Of a stretch of 7,140 nucleotides of DNA, positions 1-5,908 are shown piece by piece. Made by a program: the position numbers and the translations under genes. Source of the stretch: Boseongicola sp. (lineage in GTDB: Bacteria > Pseudomonadota > Alphaproteobacteria > Rhodobacterales > Rhodobacteraceae); the NCBI GenBank assembly GCA_013042895.1, contig JABDPD010000438.1, positions 1-7,140 on the forward strand, given 5' to 3'. The notes below the pieces were generated by a model, which was given only the letters and a program-made list of their open reading frames with translations, made no database searches and was not told where the DNA came from. Every line of letters begins with the position of its first letter. Positions within the stretch are counted from its first letter, which is position 1.

Positions 1-6
1 CATTGT

Positions 7-23
7 GAACGCACGGTCCGTTC
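7..23. repeat. Imperfect inverted repeat (possible operator)
   Basis: GAACG at 7-11 is matched by CGTTC at 19-23 across a 7-base centre, and the whole 17 bases is close to palindromic. It lies left of another short palindrome and a tandem repeat array, in DNA with no convincing gene. It could be an operator for a gene beyond the left edge, but a 5-base arm can arise by chance. Confidence 0.25.
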
Positions 24-39
24 GTTGCCGATTTCGCCA

Positions 40-50
40 GTTCTCAGAAC
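40..50. repeat. Perfect short palindrome GTTCT-C-AGAAC
   Basis: GTTCT (40-44) and AGAAC (46-50) form a perfect inverted repeat around a single C, six bases before the first unit of the 11-base repeat array. It resembles a half-turn operator for a dimeric regulator. It does not fit the alphaproteobacterial LexA box (GTTC-N7-GTTC). The role is unknown. Confidence 0.3.
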
Positions 51-56
51 GGTTGC

Positions 57-100
57 ACCGACGTGAAACCGACGTCACACCGACGCGATACCGACGTAGC
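57..100. repeat. Four tandem 11-base direct repeats, core ACCGACGT
   Basis: Four contiguous units start at 57, 68, 79 and 90: ACCGACGTGAA, ACCGACGTCAC, ACCGACGCGAT and ACCGACGTAGC. The first seven bases, ACCGACG, are identical in all four. The eighth is T in three and C in one, and the last three vary. The period is close to one helical turn, so every core would face the same side of the DNA. A conserved core with free spacers is typical of repeated protein-binding sites; 11-base direct repeats are known for OmpR/PhoB-type response regulators, although the core is not a pho box. The array lies downstream of the CAP gene and would be upstream of any minus-strand gene beyond the left edge. The repeats are seen directly; their function is inferred. 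Confidence 0.7.
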
Positions 101-185
101 GATTTCAGGCGGTTTCGGCGTTAAGAAACAGTGATTTTGGGATGCAACACCCTGCGAGCGGTGGCACGTAATCCACCCATTCGCG

Positions 186-821
186 TTAGCCGATAAAGTT
201 TTGTGTCAGCCAGAATCGTCCGCAGTATTGCGCTTTCGGATCAAACGCGACAGCCGTTGTTGTTTGCCGAACGCGCTTGTCGAGGATGTTCTTGCGGTGT
301 CCCGGCGAGTTCATCCAAAGCGTCACAACATGCCGCGCAAGGCTTGCATAGGAATGCGCTGGAAGCGGTTGCCCGTCATTCGTCCGAAACTGACAAGCGT
401 TTGAATCTACGATCTTAAAACGGCGATTGTCGATCTGATAGCGATGCACCATCCCGATGTTTTCCGACCCGGTCCGAATCCGCACACCTGCCTTCTTCAC
501 TCTTTGGGACAACGTCGCTGCACCGGCTACGGTGCTCTTGTGCGTGAGCTGCTGAGTGCGCGCCATCCACTTGGAATGCTTCTCCGCTTCACGAGAAAGA
601 CTGGCACTGGCGTCACGAACGCTGCTTAAACCAGCCCGACACCGATGGAAGTTAACCTCCACCCGGATTGCTTCGTCCAGCATGGATTGATTAATCCGAG
701 TCTGTGGAACCACCGTCTTTGCAGCCTTCGCAGATACACTCCGCGAACACGCCTCGGACGCCGTAGCCATCGTGCAACACAGGGCTACTCCAGCAAGAAT
801 GGCAGCAATCTTTGATCTCAT
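186..821 (-). CDS. Secreted CAP-domain (SCP/PR1-like) protein
   Basis: The product is 211 residues and probably exported. It begins with a basic residue pair and a hydrophobic stretch (residues 5-21) ending in an A-T-A signal-peptidase-like site; no lipobox is seen. The rest reads as one CAP domain: a first helix with N-x-x-R-x-x-AGL near 57-65, AEKHSKWMA at 79-87 followed by H94, GSENIG at 118-123 (E120), the MNSPGHRKNIL block at 160-170 (H165), and a C-terminal FWLTQNFIG strand. H94, E120 and H165 match the conserved cavity residues of the family. Six cysteines are present, two of them in the signal region. Bacterial CAP proteins are mostly extracytoplasmic and of unclear biochemical role, so no reaction is assigned. 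The ATG is preceded by GAGGA at a normal distance. The gene lies 133 bases downstream of the iminopeptidase gene on the same strand and could be read from that promoter or its own. Confidence 0.88.
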   Translation of the reverse strand: MRSKIAAILAGVALCCTMATASEACSRSVSAKAAKTVVPQTRINQSMLDEAIRVEVNFHRCRAGLSSVRDASASLSREAEKHSKWMARTQQLTHKSTVAGAATLSQRVKKAGVRIRTGSENIGMVHRYQIDNRRFKIVDSNACQFRTNDGQPLPAHSYASLARHVVTLWMNSPGHRKNILDKRVRQTTTAVAFDPKAQYCGRFWLTQNFIG

Positions 822-954
822 CAGCAGGTCCTCGTCCCTGCCCCCGCGGACACACTCTTAGTGAAATGAGGCCAAAGCGAGGCGTCCAATCGACGCTCAT
901 TTGGAATTTGTTCAGGAAGTCGCAGGTTTCGGCAGGGATCCGCCGGAAGCGTCT
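822..954. other. Intergenic gap between iminopeptidase and CAP genes
   Basis: These 133 bases hold the likely CAP ribosome binding site, GAGGA on the minus strand, about 8 bases before the ATG. There is also a small inverted repeat (GCGTC 882-886, GACGC 892-896) without a T-run. I see no convincing -35/-10 pair and no strong terminator. Confidence 0.4.
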
Positions 955-1929
955 CTAAAGCGCGCGACGCAATGCATCCATTGTTCGTACCAACTCTGCG
1001 GTTATACCAGGCTCGGAAAGAGCGTGCCCCGCTCTTGGAACAAAAGACAGCCTAGACCGAGGCCAAGCCTCATGAAGCCGATGTGCCGACAACGGTGGAC
1101 AGATCATATCGTAGCGTCCCTGCACAATGGTCCCCGGAACATTCACCAGAGAATCAAGGTTGTCTTCAATCCAACCGTCATGCTCGAGAAAGCCCCCATT
1201 GGTGAAATAATGGTTCTCAAGTCGTGCAAATGCCCGCGCATATTCAGCGGGGCTGTCGCCCCCTGGACCGTCGTTTGAGATGGAAGCAAGCGTGTTTTCC
1301 CAACTCGCCCATGCCCGCGCGAACCTGGTCTCCATAGCCAAATCGCCTGAAAACAAGCGACGATTGTAGGCAGTGATATAATCATCGCTTTCGTCATCAG
1401 GAATAATCTCGGTAAACCGTGACCAGACATCCGGCCAGAACGCACCGGCTCCGCCACCGTAAAACCAGTCTAGCTCGCGCTGGGTCATCAGAAAGACGCC
1501 ACGCAGAACCAAATGGGCAACACGAATGGGCTGCGTGATCGCGTAGACGAGACCAAGCGTCGCGCCCCAACTGCCTCCGAAGACGACCCATCGGTCAATC
1601 TCCAGTTTCTCGCGGATATGTTCGATATCCCGCACCAGATCCCACGTCGTGTTGTTGGTCACGCTCGCATGAGGTCGAGACCGGCCACAGCCACGTTGAT
1701 CGAAAAGGATAATGCGGTAGTAGTTCGGGTCAAAATAGCGCCGCATCGCAGGACTACAGCCTCCACCCGGACCGCCATGAAGAACCACCACGGGCATACC
1801 GTGCGGATTTCCGCATTGCTCGACATAAACGCGATGGCCATCGCCAACATCCATCATCCGCTGATCGAACGGGTCGATCGGCGGGTAGAGAAACTGTGAC
1901 GCACTTTTTTTGTCTGCAACTCGGTCCAT
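955..1929 (-). CDS. pip: Proline iminopeptidase (alpha/beta hydrolase, S33 family)
   Basis: The product is 324 residues, normal for bacterial proline iminopeptidases, which release N-terminal proline from peptides in the cytoplasm. The N-terminal LYPP element is at 14-17. The oxyanion-hole motif HGGPGGG is at 51-57, followed by FDQRGCGRS at 76-84. The nucleophile elbow GGSWGATLG at 118-126 places the catalytic serine at 120. The acid is probably D274 in GRYDMICPP, and the base H302 in [12 protein letters not shown] at 236-242 matches the segment of this family that helps bind the substrate amino group. No signal peptide is seen. The ATG at 1929 has AGGA five bases upstream. The gene diverges from ubiG across 73 bases. 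Other S33 aminopeptidases share the fold, but the combined motifs strongly favour iminopeptidase. Confidence 0.93.
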   Translation of the reverse strand: MDRVADKKSASQFLYPPIDPFDQRMMDVGDGHRVYVEQCGNPHGMPVVVLHGGPGGGCSPAMRRYFDPNYYRIILFDQRGCGRSRPHASVTNNTTWDLVRDIEHIREKLEIDRWVVFGGSWGATLGLVYAITQPIRVAHLVLRGVFLMTQRELDWFYGGGAGAFWPDVWSRFTEIIPDDESDDYITAYNRRLFSGDLAMETRFARAWASWENTLASISNDGPGGDSPAEYARAFARLENHYFTNGGFLEHDGWIEDNLDSLVNVPGTIVQGRYDMICPPLSAHRLHEAWPRSRLSFVPRAGHALSEPGITAELVRTMDALRRAL

Positions 1930-1939
1930 GTCAGTCCTA

Positions 1940-1945
1940 TATAAT
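1940..1945 (+). promoter_or_regulatory. Candidate -10 box (TATAAT) for ubiG
   Basis: A perfect TATAAT lies in the 73-base gap between the divergent pip and ubiG starts, about 58 bases before the ubiG ATG, giving a leader of about 50 bases. No good -35 is seen 16-18 bases upstream (CAACTC and shifts of it), so this rests on the -10 alone. On the other strand TTGACA (1960 to 1955) could be a -35 for pip, but no -10 sits at proper spacing. Confidence 0.33.
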
Positions 1946-2002
1946 GCGAAATCCTGTCAATCTACGTCAGGAGCCACAGAAATTTTGAAAGGCCAACCGG
2001 AT

Positions 2003-2746
2003 ATGGCGAATACAAACACGATAGACGCCTCGGAAATCGAGAAGTTTCAGGCAATGGCCGCCGAATGGTGGGACCCGAACGGCAAGTTCAAGCCACTTCA
2101 TATGCTTAATCCTTGCCGGCTGGATTACATTACGTCACAGATCGCGGCGGAGTTCGGTCGCGACCTGAAATCGCCAGCGCCATTCGAAGGGCTCCGAATT
2201 CTCGACATTGGTTGCGGCGGAGGGCTGTTGTCTGAGCCCATGGCTCGCTTGGGTGCATCGGTCGTTGGCGCCGATGCAGCAGAGCGGAACATTCCAGTCG
2301 CGAGAGTACACGCTGAACAGCAAGGATTAGACATCGATTACCGCCACACCTCCGCGGAGGCATTGGTCGAGAATGGTGAAACATTTGATGCGGTTCTGAA
2401 CATGGAAGTGGTTGAGCATGTCTCCGACCCGCTGGCATTTCTAACAGCCTGCCACGACCTCCTTAGACCCGGCGGACTGATGACCTGTTCAACAATCAAC
2501 AGGAACCCAAAGAGCTATGCGATGGCAATTGTCGGAGCAGAACACATCATGCGCTGGCTTCCAAAAGGTACGCATGAATGGTCAAAGTTCATCACGCCAG
2601 ACGAATTGTACGGGATGCTTGAGCAGGCGGGTTTGGATCCCGTCGACCGCAAGGGGTTTGTCTTCAATCCGGTAAAATGGTCCTGGCGTCTCAGTGATCG
2701 CGACCTGAGCGTTAACTACGTTACCGCTTCTGTTCGTCCGTCGTAG
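2003..2746 (+). CDS. ubiG: Ubiquinone biosynthesis O-methyltransferase UbiG
   Basis: The product is 247 residues, the usual UbiG length. This SAM-dependent enzyme performs both O-methylations of the ubiquinone head group. The N-terminal [19 protein letters not shown] (15-33) and the following NPCRLDYI are characteristic of UbiG. SAM motif I is [16 protein letters not shown] (66-81), with the acidic residue D91 at the end of the next strand. MEVVEHV (134-140) and LLRPGGLM (153-160) are further class I methyltransferase motifs. [20 protein letters not shown] (183-202) is the UbiG C-terminal signature. The frame is open further upstream to a TTG at 1910, but the ATG at 2003 gives the family N-terminus, has AAAGG about ten bases before it, and avoids overlap with pip. 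The 3' end overlaps the convergent marR gene by 26 bases, which leaves no room for an intrinsic terminator between them. Confidence 0.95.
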   Translation: MANTNTIDASEIEKFQAMAAEWWDPNGKFKPLHMLNPCRLDYITSQIAAEFGRDLKSPAPFEGLRILDIGCGGGLLSEPMARLGASVVGADAAERNIPVARVHAEQQGLDIDYRHTSAEALVENGETFDAVLNMEVVEHVSDPLAFLTACHDLLRPGGLMTCSTINRNPKSYAMAIVGAEHIMRWLPKGTHEWSKFITPDELYGMLEQAGLDPVDRKGFVFNPVKWSWRLSDRDLSVNYVTASVRPS

Positions 2747-3194
2747 TCGGTAAATCGAACCTCTTACGGATTTCCCGCAGGATCGGAAGAGCCTGACGAA
2801 CATTTTCCATCCCGGCCGCCTCGACCGCGTCATTGAGAATCGGGGCAATTGCTGCAAGCGCCGCATCGCGAGCATTTTTGCCGGCCGGGCTGATCGCAAC
2901 AAACTTACGTCGAGCGTCATCCCAGTCAGGGCGAATATGCACGTAACCGGCAACCTCCAATCGACTAATCGTGTTGGTCATCGCGCCTCTGGTCACATGA
3001 AATGAACGCGCAAGCTGCGCGGGTGTTCGTTCGGTGCCTGTCCTAGACAGATGATTGAGCACCGAGAAATGACTCAACTCCATGCCCTTTGGAAGCGCTT
3101 TCGCAAGACGTCCTCGGGCCAACTGGTCGGCCATAAAGAGCTCGCTGAAAAGCGCGATTGCCAGAGAGTCTCCTTTGTCTTTGATGTCGCTCAT
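2721..3194 (-). CDS. MarR-family winged-helix transcriptional regulator
   Basis: The product is 157 residues, typical of MarR dimers that bind palindromic operators and respond to small ligands or oxidants. Long N- and C-terminal helices (about 10-32 and 108-146) would form the dimer interface. The helix-turn-helix spans about 56-85 ([20 protein letters not shown], then SRLEVAGYV). The wing follows, with [14 protein letters not shown] at 92-105, the usual MarR wing signature. The only cysteine-type sensor would have to be non-cysteine, since the protein has no cysteine. The start codon overlaps the nit stop codon as ATGA, so this is the last gene of the comF-grxC-nit-marR operon and is probably translationally coupled. 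Its ligand and targets cannot be read from the sequence. The end overlaps ubiG by 26 bases in antisense. Confidence 0.9.
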   Translation of the reverse strand: MSDIKDKGDSLAIALFSELFMADQLARGRLAKALPKGMELSHFSVLNHLSRTGTERTPAQLARSFHVTRGAMTNTISRLEVAGYVHIRPDWDDARRKFVAISPAGKNARDAALAAIAPILNDAVEAAGMENVRQALPILREIRKRFDLPTTTDEQKR

Positions 3195-4024
3195 GTCACC
3201 GATCTATAGGGCCTGTCATGTGTCAGGCTTGGAAGCCTCGCGCGGACATCATCGACTGACGAAGGGTCGAGATCAACCATTGTGACCCCGGGCAAATCGC
3301 CGCCATCAGCCAAAACGCGACCCCATGGGTCGATAGCGAGCGAACGGCCATACGTCTTGCGCGCTCGCCCAATCGATGCTTGATGCGTGCCACATTGGGC
3401 GGGAGCAAGGACGTAACTACCAGTTTCGATGGCACGAGCACGCAAAAGCGTTTCCCAATGCGCGATTCCGGTTTCTGGTGAGAACGCTGACGGAACGGTC
3501 AAGATCTTCGCACCGGCCTTCGCGAGATCTCGAAAAAGGTGCGGGAACCTCAGATCGTAGCAGATCGTCATGCCCAACCCGACACCGTCAATGTTCGCAA
3601 GCATCGCAGTGTTCCCTGGACGGTATCCATCGCTTTCGCGATAGGTTTCGGACTCGCTGATGGAAACGTCGAACATATGGATTTTGTCGTATCGCGCTTT
3701 GATCCTGCCTGTCGGGTCGAGAAGAAAGGACCGATTAATGAACCGTCCGTCGGACGCCTCATCCTTTAGAGCGAGAGAGCCAATCAGTAAGTAGATGCCG
3801 TGTTTCTCGGCGGTCTGCTGAAGACCCGCGAGAGTTATATCGTCGCCCTCGCGCTGCAAAACATTCGATTGGTGGCTGCGAGACATCGACACGCAGTTGG
3901 TAACTTCAGGTGTCAAAACGAAGTCTGCACCTTTTGAGACCGCCTTTTCGATCAGCGAATTGGTATTGGGCAAGTTGGCCTCGGGGTCATCCGAAGCCGA
4001 TAGCTGGATTAATCCGACGCGCAA
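3191..4024 (-). CDS. Nitrilase-superfamily amidohydrolase, Nit1/YbeM type (probable deaminated-glutathione amidase)
   Basis: The product is 277 residues with the full carbon-nitrogen hydrolase triad: E40 in LTPEVTN, K114 in RYDKIHMFDV and C155 in TICYDLRFP. The blocks around it, IHMFD, YRPG, CYDLRFP, VPSAFSPETGIAHWETLLRA (177-196) and APAQCGTH (207-214), are those of the Nit1/Nit2 branch. Enzymes of the Nit1/YbeM group hydrolyse deaminated glutathione, a transaminase side-product, to alpha-ketoglutarate and Cys-Gly. Omega-amidase (Nit2) is the main alternative. The glutaredoxin gene next door favours the glutathione role; this is inference. The start is TTG at 4024, the only usable start before the conserved MRVGLIQ because an in-frame TAG lies five codons upstream. 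Only four bases separate it from the grxC stop, and the GAGG there is too close to be a good ribosome site, so translation is probably coupled to grxC. Confidence 0.88.
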   Translation of the reverse strand: MRVGLIQLSASDDPEANLPNTNSLIEKAVSKGADFVLTPEVTNCVSMSRSHQSNVLQREGDDITLAGLQQTAEKHGIYLLIGSLALKDEASDGRFINRSFLLDPTGRIKARYDKIHMFDVSISESETYRESDGYRPGNTAMLANIDGVGLGMTICYDLRFPHLFRDLAKAGAKILTVPSAFSPETGIAHWETLLRARAIETGSYVLAPAQCGTHQASIGRARKTYGRSLAIDPWGRVLADGGDLPGVTMVDLDPSSVDDVRARLPSLTHDRPYRSVT

Positions 4025-4028
4025 TGCC

Positions 4029-4286
4029 TCAGGCCGCTAGGAGCGGATCAAGCTTTCCTGATCTCTCCAGCGCATAAAGCTCATCACATCCGCCTACGTG
4101 AATGTCTCCAACAAAAATCTGCGGAACGGTGTGCTTTCCATGGGCGCGGCTCAACATTTCCTGTCGACGACTTGGATCGCGTGCGACATCAATTTCAGAA
4201 AACGAAATGCCCTTAGAAGTCAGTAAGCGCTTGGCTGCATGACAAAAACCGCAGAACGGCGAGATGTAAATTTCAACGTTTTTCAA
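4029..4286 (-). CDS. grxC: Glutaredoxin 3 (dithiol, CGFC active site)
   Basis: The product is an 85-residue cytoplasmic thioltransferase that uses glutathione to reduce disulfides and mixed disulfides. It opens with the first beta strand NVEIYISPF, followed by the active site CGFC and the helix HAAKRLL. The cis-proline loop is KHTVPQIFVGD and the glutathione-binding element is HVGGCDEL. The usual GrxC active site is CPYC; here the proline and tyrosine are replaced by G and F, while both cysteines are kept. I chose TTG at 4286 rather than the ATG at 4316. A full AAGGAGG Shine-Dalgarno lies seven bases before the TTG, the resulting 85 residues match the family length, and the ATG (directly abutting the comF stop) would add ten residues and bury the ribosome site in coding sequence. 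It is the second gene of the comF-grxC-nit-marR operon. Confidence 0.92.
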   Translation of the reverse strand: MKNVEIYISPFCGFCHAAKRLLTSKGISFSEIDVARDPSRRQEMLSRAHGKHTVPQIFVGDIHVGGCDELYALERSGKLDPLLAA

Positions 4287-4293
4287 AGTCGTG

Positions 4294-4300
4294 CCTCCTT
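4294..4300 (-). promoter_or_regulatory. Strong Shine-Dalgarno (AAGGAGG) that decides the grxC start
   Basis: Read on the minus strand this is a complete AAGGAGG, seven bases (CACGACT) before a TTG in the glutaredoxin frame. It is the best ribosome site in the window, and it marks TTG at 4286 as the start instead of the ATG at 4316. Confidence 0.8.
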
Positions 4301-4316
4301 CAGGCTTGACCTTCAT

Positions 4317-5042
4317 TTAGGGTGTCTTGCTCACTCTTGCCAGCACCAGAACAGAAATCTGTGTTGCCCCCGCCGCAGAGCAAGCGTGCGCAGATGCAGA
4401 GAGGGTCGCGCCGGAAGTCATTACGTCGTCAACGATGCATACCTTTTTGCCACTTAGGCGTGTGCCTTCGGGGTTTGTCGCGACAATCATACTTGATACA
4501 TTTTGAAACCTATCGTCGAGACCCATGCCATCCTGCGGTGGCGTTCTCGCAAGCCTTTTCAGTGCACCATAGGCGCATTCAAGCTCGGCCAGCTTCCCTA
4601 TTGCTTTCGCTAGTTCAGCCGCCTGATTGTAGCGCCGCTTCAACAACCGACTCCAGTGCAGCGGCACTGGCACCAGAACTGTATCTTGGGTGAGAATGTC
4701 GGCACCGGCTCGCGCCATCCAACGGCCCGCAATTGGCAATAGATCAGTGCGATCACCGTGCTTAATCCCGAGGATCACGCGGCGGCCGGCATCACGATAG
4801 GCAAGCGCCGCACGTCCCTTCGACCACGGGCGCGATAATTCAATACAGTCGTCGCAATGGTCGGCATTACCATCACTTTCGCCAATAAGCGGCGCACCGC
4901 ACAGATCGCAGGAAAATCCAGTCTGAAACGGCATGTCTCGCCAACAAGCGCCGCAAAGCGATCCTTGACCATCGACAAAATCTGAACAAAGGACACATTG
5001 ATCCGGATAGACCAAGGCCAGTGCTTTCTGCAAAAACGCCAT
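4317..5042 (-). CDS. comF: ComF-family phosphoribosyltransferase-like protein
   Basis: The product is 241 residues with the usual two-part ComF architecture. The N-terminal part is a double zinc ribbon: CVLC at 16-19 with CGAC at 30-33, and CDLC at 45-48 with CDDC at 63-66. The C-terminal part is a type I phosphoribosyltransferase fold with the PRPP-binding loop CIVDDVMTSGAT at 202-213. The ComF-typical RRYNQAAELAKAI (136-148) and RTPPQDGMGLDDRFQNV (166-182) lie between. In naturally competent bacteria ComF acts in DNA uptake, but homologues are universal in alphaproteobacteria not known for competence, so the role here is uncertain. It is the first gene of the operon leading to grxC, nit and marR. 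The ATG has AAGG four bases upstream. It diverges from the methyltransferase-like gene across 23 bases. Confidence 0.93.
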   Translation of the reverse strand: MAFLQKALALVYPDQCVLCSDFVDGQGSLCGACWRDMPFQTGFSCDLCGAPLIGESDGNADHCDDCIELSRPWSKGRAALAYRDAGRRVILGIKHGDRTDLLPIAGRWMARAGADILTQDTVLVPVPLHWSRLLKRRYNQAAELAKAIGKLAELECAYGALKRLARTPPQDGMGLDDRFQNVSSMIVATNPEGTRLSGKKVCIVDDVMTSGATLSASAHACSAAGATQISVLVLARVSKTP

Positions 5043-5065
5043 TGAACCTTACCTTGAAGTTGAAC

Positions 5066-5908
5066 ATGACAGAGACGCCACGCCTGACAGATAGAAGAGC
5101 GCTTGAGTTGCATCGCGCGCGTGCGGCAAAGCGCCCGCAGTTGTTCCTTTTGGATGAAGCCGCAGCCGATATCGAAGAAAGGCTGGCAGAGGTTAAGAAG
5201 TCGTTTAGCAAACCAGCCATTATTGGAGGTTTGCGCGCACCTTTTCAGAAATTCTTGCCCCATGCCTTCAGCACTAAGGATGATGAAGCCCTTAAGCTAG
5301 AGCGTGATACCCATGATTTGGTGATCCATGCGATGGCTTTGCATTGGGCAGATGACCCAATTGGACAGCTTGTTCAGTCTCGCTTGGCGATGAAACCTGA
5401 CGGCTTATTCATAGCTGCGTTTTTCGGCGGTCAGACATTACATGAACTGCGCACAGTGCTGGCCGAGGCTGAAACCCGGATCAAGGGTGGTTTGTCGCCC
5501 CGCGTTCTGCCAATGGGCGACCTTCGAGATCTTGGCGGGCTTCTCCAACGCGCAGGGTTTGCTCTTCCTGTTGCCGATAGCCGCTCAATTACAGTGCGTT
5601 ACAAAAGCCTTCAAGATCTCACGAGGGACCTTCGGGGAATGGGGGAAACCAATGCTCTGGCAACGCGTCACCGCTCGTTCCCTAGCAAGGTCCTGTTTTC
5701 GGAAGCTGCGCGCCTTTATCAAAAACATTACTCCGACAACGAAGGCTATCTGCTTGCAACCTTTGAGTTGGTCTTTTTGACCGGCTGGGCCCCCCATGAA
5801 AGTCAGCCGAAACCGCTCCGCCCAGGCTCAGCAACGCAGAGACTCTCGGATGCTCTGGGAACAGAAGAGCGACCATCGGGTGACCAGGTTGCACCACCTG
5901 GAAGTTGA
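5066..5908 (+). CDS. BioC/NDUFAF5-like methyltransferase-fold protein
   Basis: The product is 280 residues and resembles the alphaproteobacterial family related to mitochondrial NDUFAF5 and to BioC. Shared blocks are LTDRRALELHRARA near the N-terminus, HDLVIHAMALHWADDPIGQL (83-102), KPDGLFIAAFFGGQTLHELR (110-129), GGLSPRVLPMGDLRDLGGLL (141-160), RDLRGMGETNA (187-197), and FLTGWAPHESQPKPLRPGSA (237-256). NDUFAF5 hydroxylates an arginine of the complex I subunit NDUFS7 (bacterial NuoB); a similar role here is inference. Unlike UbiG in this window, it has no glycine-rich SAM motif I: where it is expected (about 49-80) the sequence reads KPAIIGGLRAPFQKFLP. It may therefore not be an ordinary methyltransferase. 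The frame is open to a GTG at 5021 inside comF, but the ATG at 5066 fits the family N-terminus. The ribosome site is weak (GAAG, seven bases upstream). hemH follows 62 bases downstream. Confidence 0.85.
   Translation: MTETPRLTDRRALELHRARAAKRPQLFLLDEAAADIEERLAEVKKSFSKPAIIGGLRAPFQKFLPHAFSTKDDEALKLERDTHDLVIHAMALHWADDPIGQLVQSRLAMKPDGLFIAAFFGGQTLHELRTVLAEAETRIKGGLSPRVLPMGDLRDLGGLLQRAGFALPVADSRSITVRYKSLQDLTRDLRGMGETNALATRHRSFPSKVLFSEAARLYQKHYSDNEGYLLATFELVFLTGWAPHESQPKPLRPGSATQRLSDALGTEERPSGDQVAPPGS
5884..5901 (+). repeat. Inverted repeat at the 3' end of the NDUFAF5-like gene
   Basis: CCAGGT (5884-5889) and ACCTGG (5896-5901) are perfect complements around a 6-base loop, in the last codons of the gene. 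No T-run follows, so it is not a normal intrinsic terminator. It ends four bases before a TTGACG that could be the -35 of hemH, so it may instead be an operator. The arms are short and chance is possible. Confidence 0.3.

Larger units (their letters stand above)
1..185. other. Left-edge region without a convincing gene
   Basis: No reading frame here looks like a protein. Two plus-strand frames are cut by TGA at 6-8 and 64-66. The third is open from base 2 to a TAA at 121-123 but encodes an arginine-rich, low-quality peptide. A CAT at 1-3 would be an ATG on the minus strand, but it has no Shine-Dalgarno sequence behind it. The region holds the repeats listed separately. A weak hairpin (GGTGG 160-164 with CCACC 173-177) lies just past the CAP stop codon and has no T-run. 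It is probably intergenic or regulatory DNA. Confidence 0.5.

Noticed and set aside
57..100. CRISPR-like array
   Set aside because: The units are 11 bases with 3-base variable parts, far too short for CRISPR repeats and spacers, and no cas gene is present.
160..177. Hairpin GGTGG/CCACC as a terminator of the CAP gene
   Set aside because: Five-pair stem with an 8-base loop and no T-run.
882..896. Hairpin GCGTC/GACGC as a terminator of pip
   Set aside because: The stem is only five pairs and no T-run follows on either strand.
691..900. 69-codon minus-strand frame overlapping the CAP gene start, considered as a leader peptide
   Set aside because: There is no Shine-Dalgarno before its ATG at 900, and its body overlaps the CAP signal-peptide coding region in another frame.
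901..1278. 125-codon plus-strand reading frame over the 3' part of the iminopeptidase gene
   Set aside because: Composition is unlike a folded protein, it is mostly antisense to pip, and it begins without a clear ribosome site.
1513..1899. 128-codon plus-strand reading frame inside the iminopeptidase gene
   Set aside because: It lies wholly antisense to a gene with complete catalytic motifs, has no recognisable domain, and is explained as a shadow of that gene.
1910..2002. N-terminal extension of ubiG from a TTG at 1910
   Set aside because: The extra 31 residues do not match UbiG, and they would overlap the pip start; the ATG at 2003 has a ribosome site and the family N-terminus.
2582..2953. 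123-codon minus-strand frame across the ubiG/marR junction
   Set aside because: It shares most of its bases with marR in a different frame and has no family-like sequence; marR is the real gene.
4287..4316. ATG start of grxC at 4316
   Set aside because: It abuts the comF stop without its own ribosome site, and would place the AAGGAGG site inside the coding sequence.
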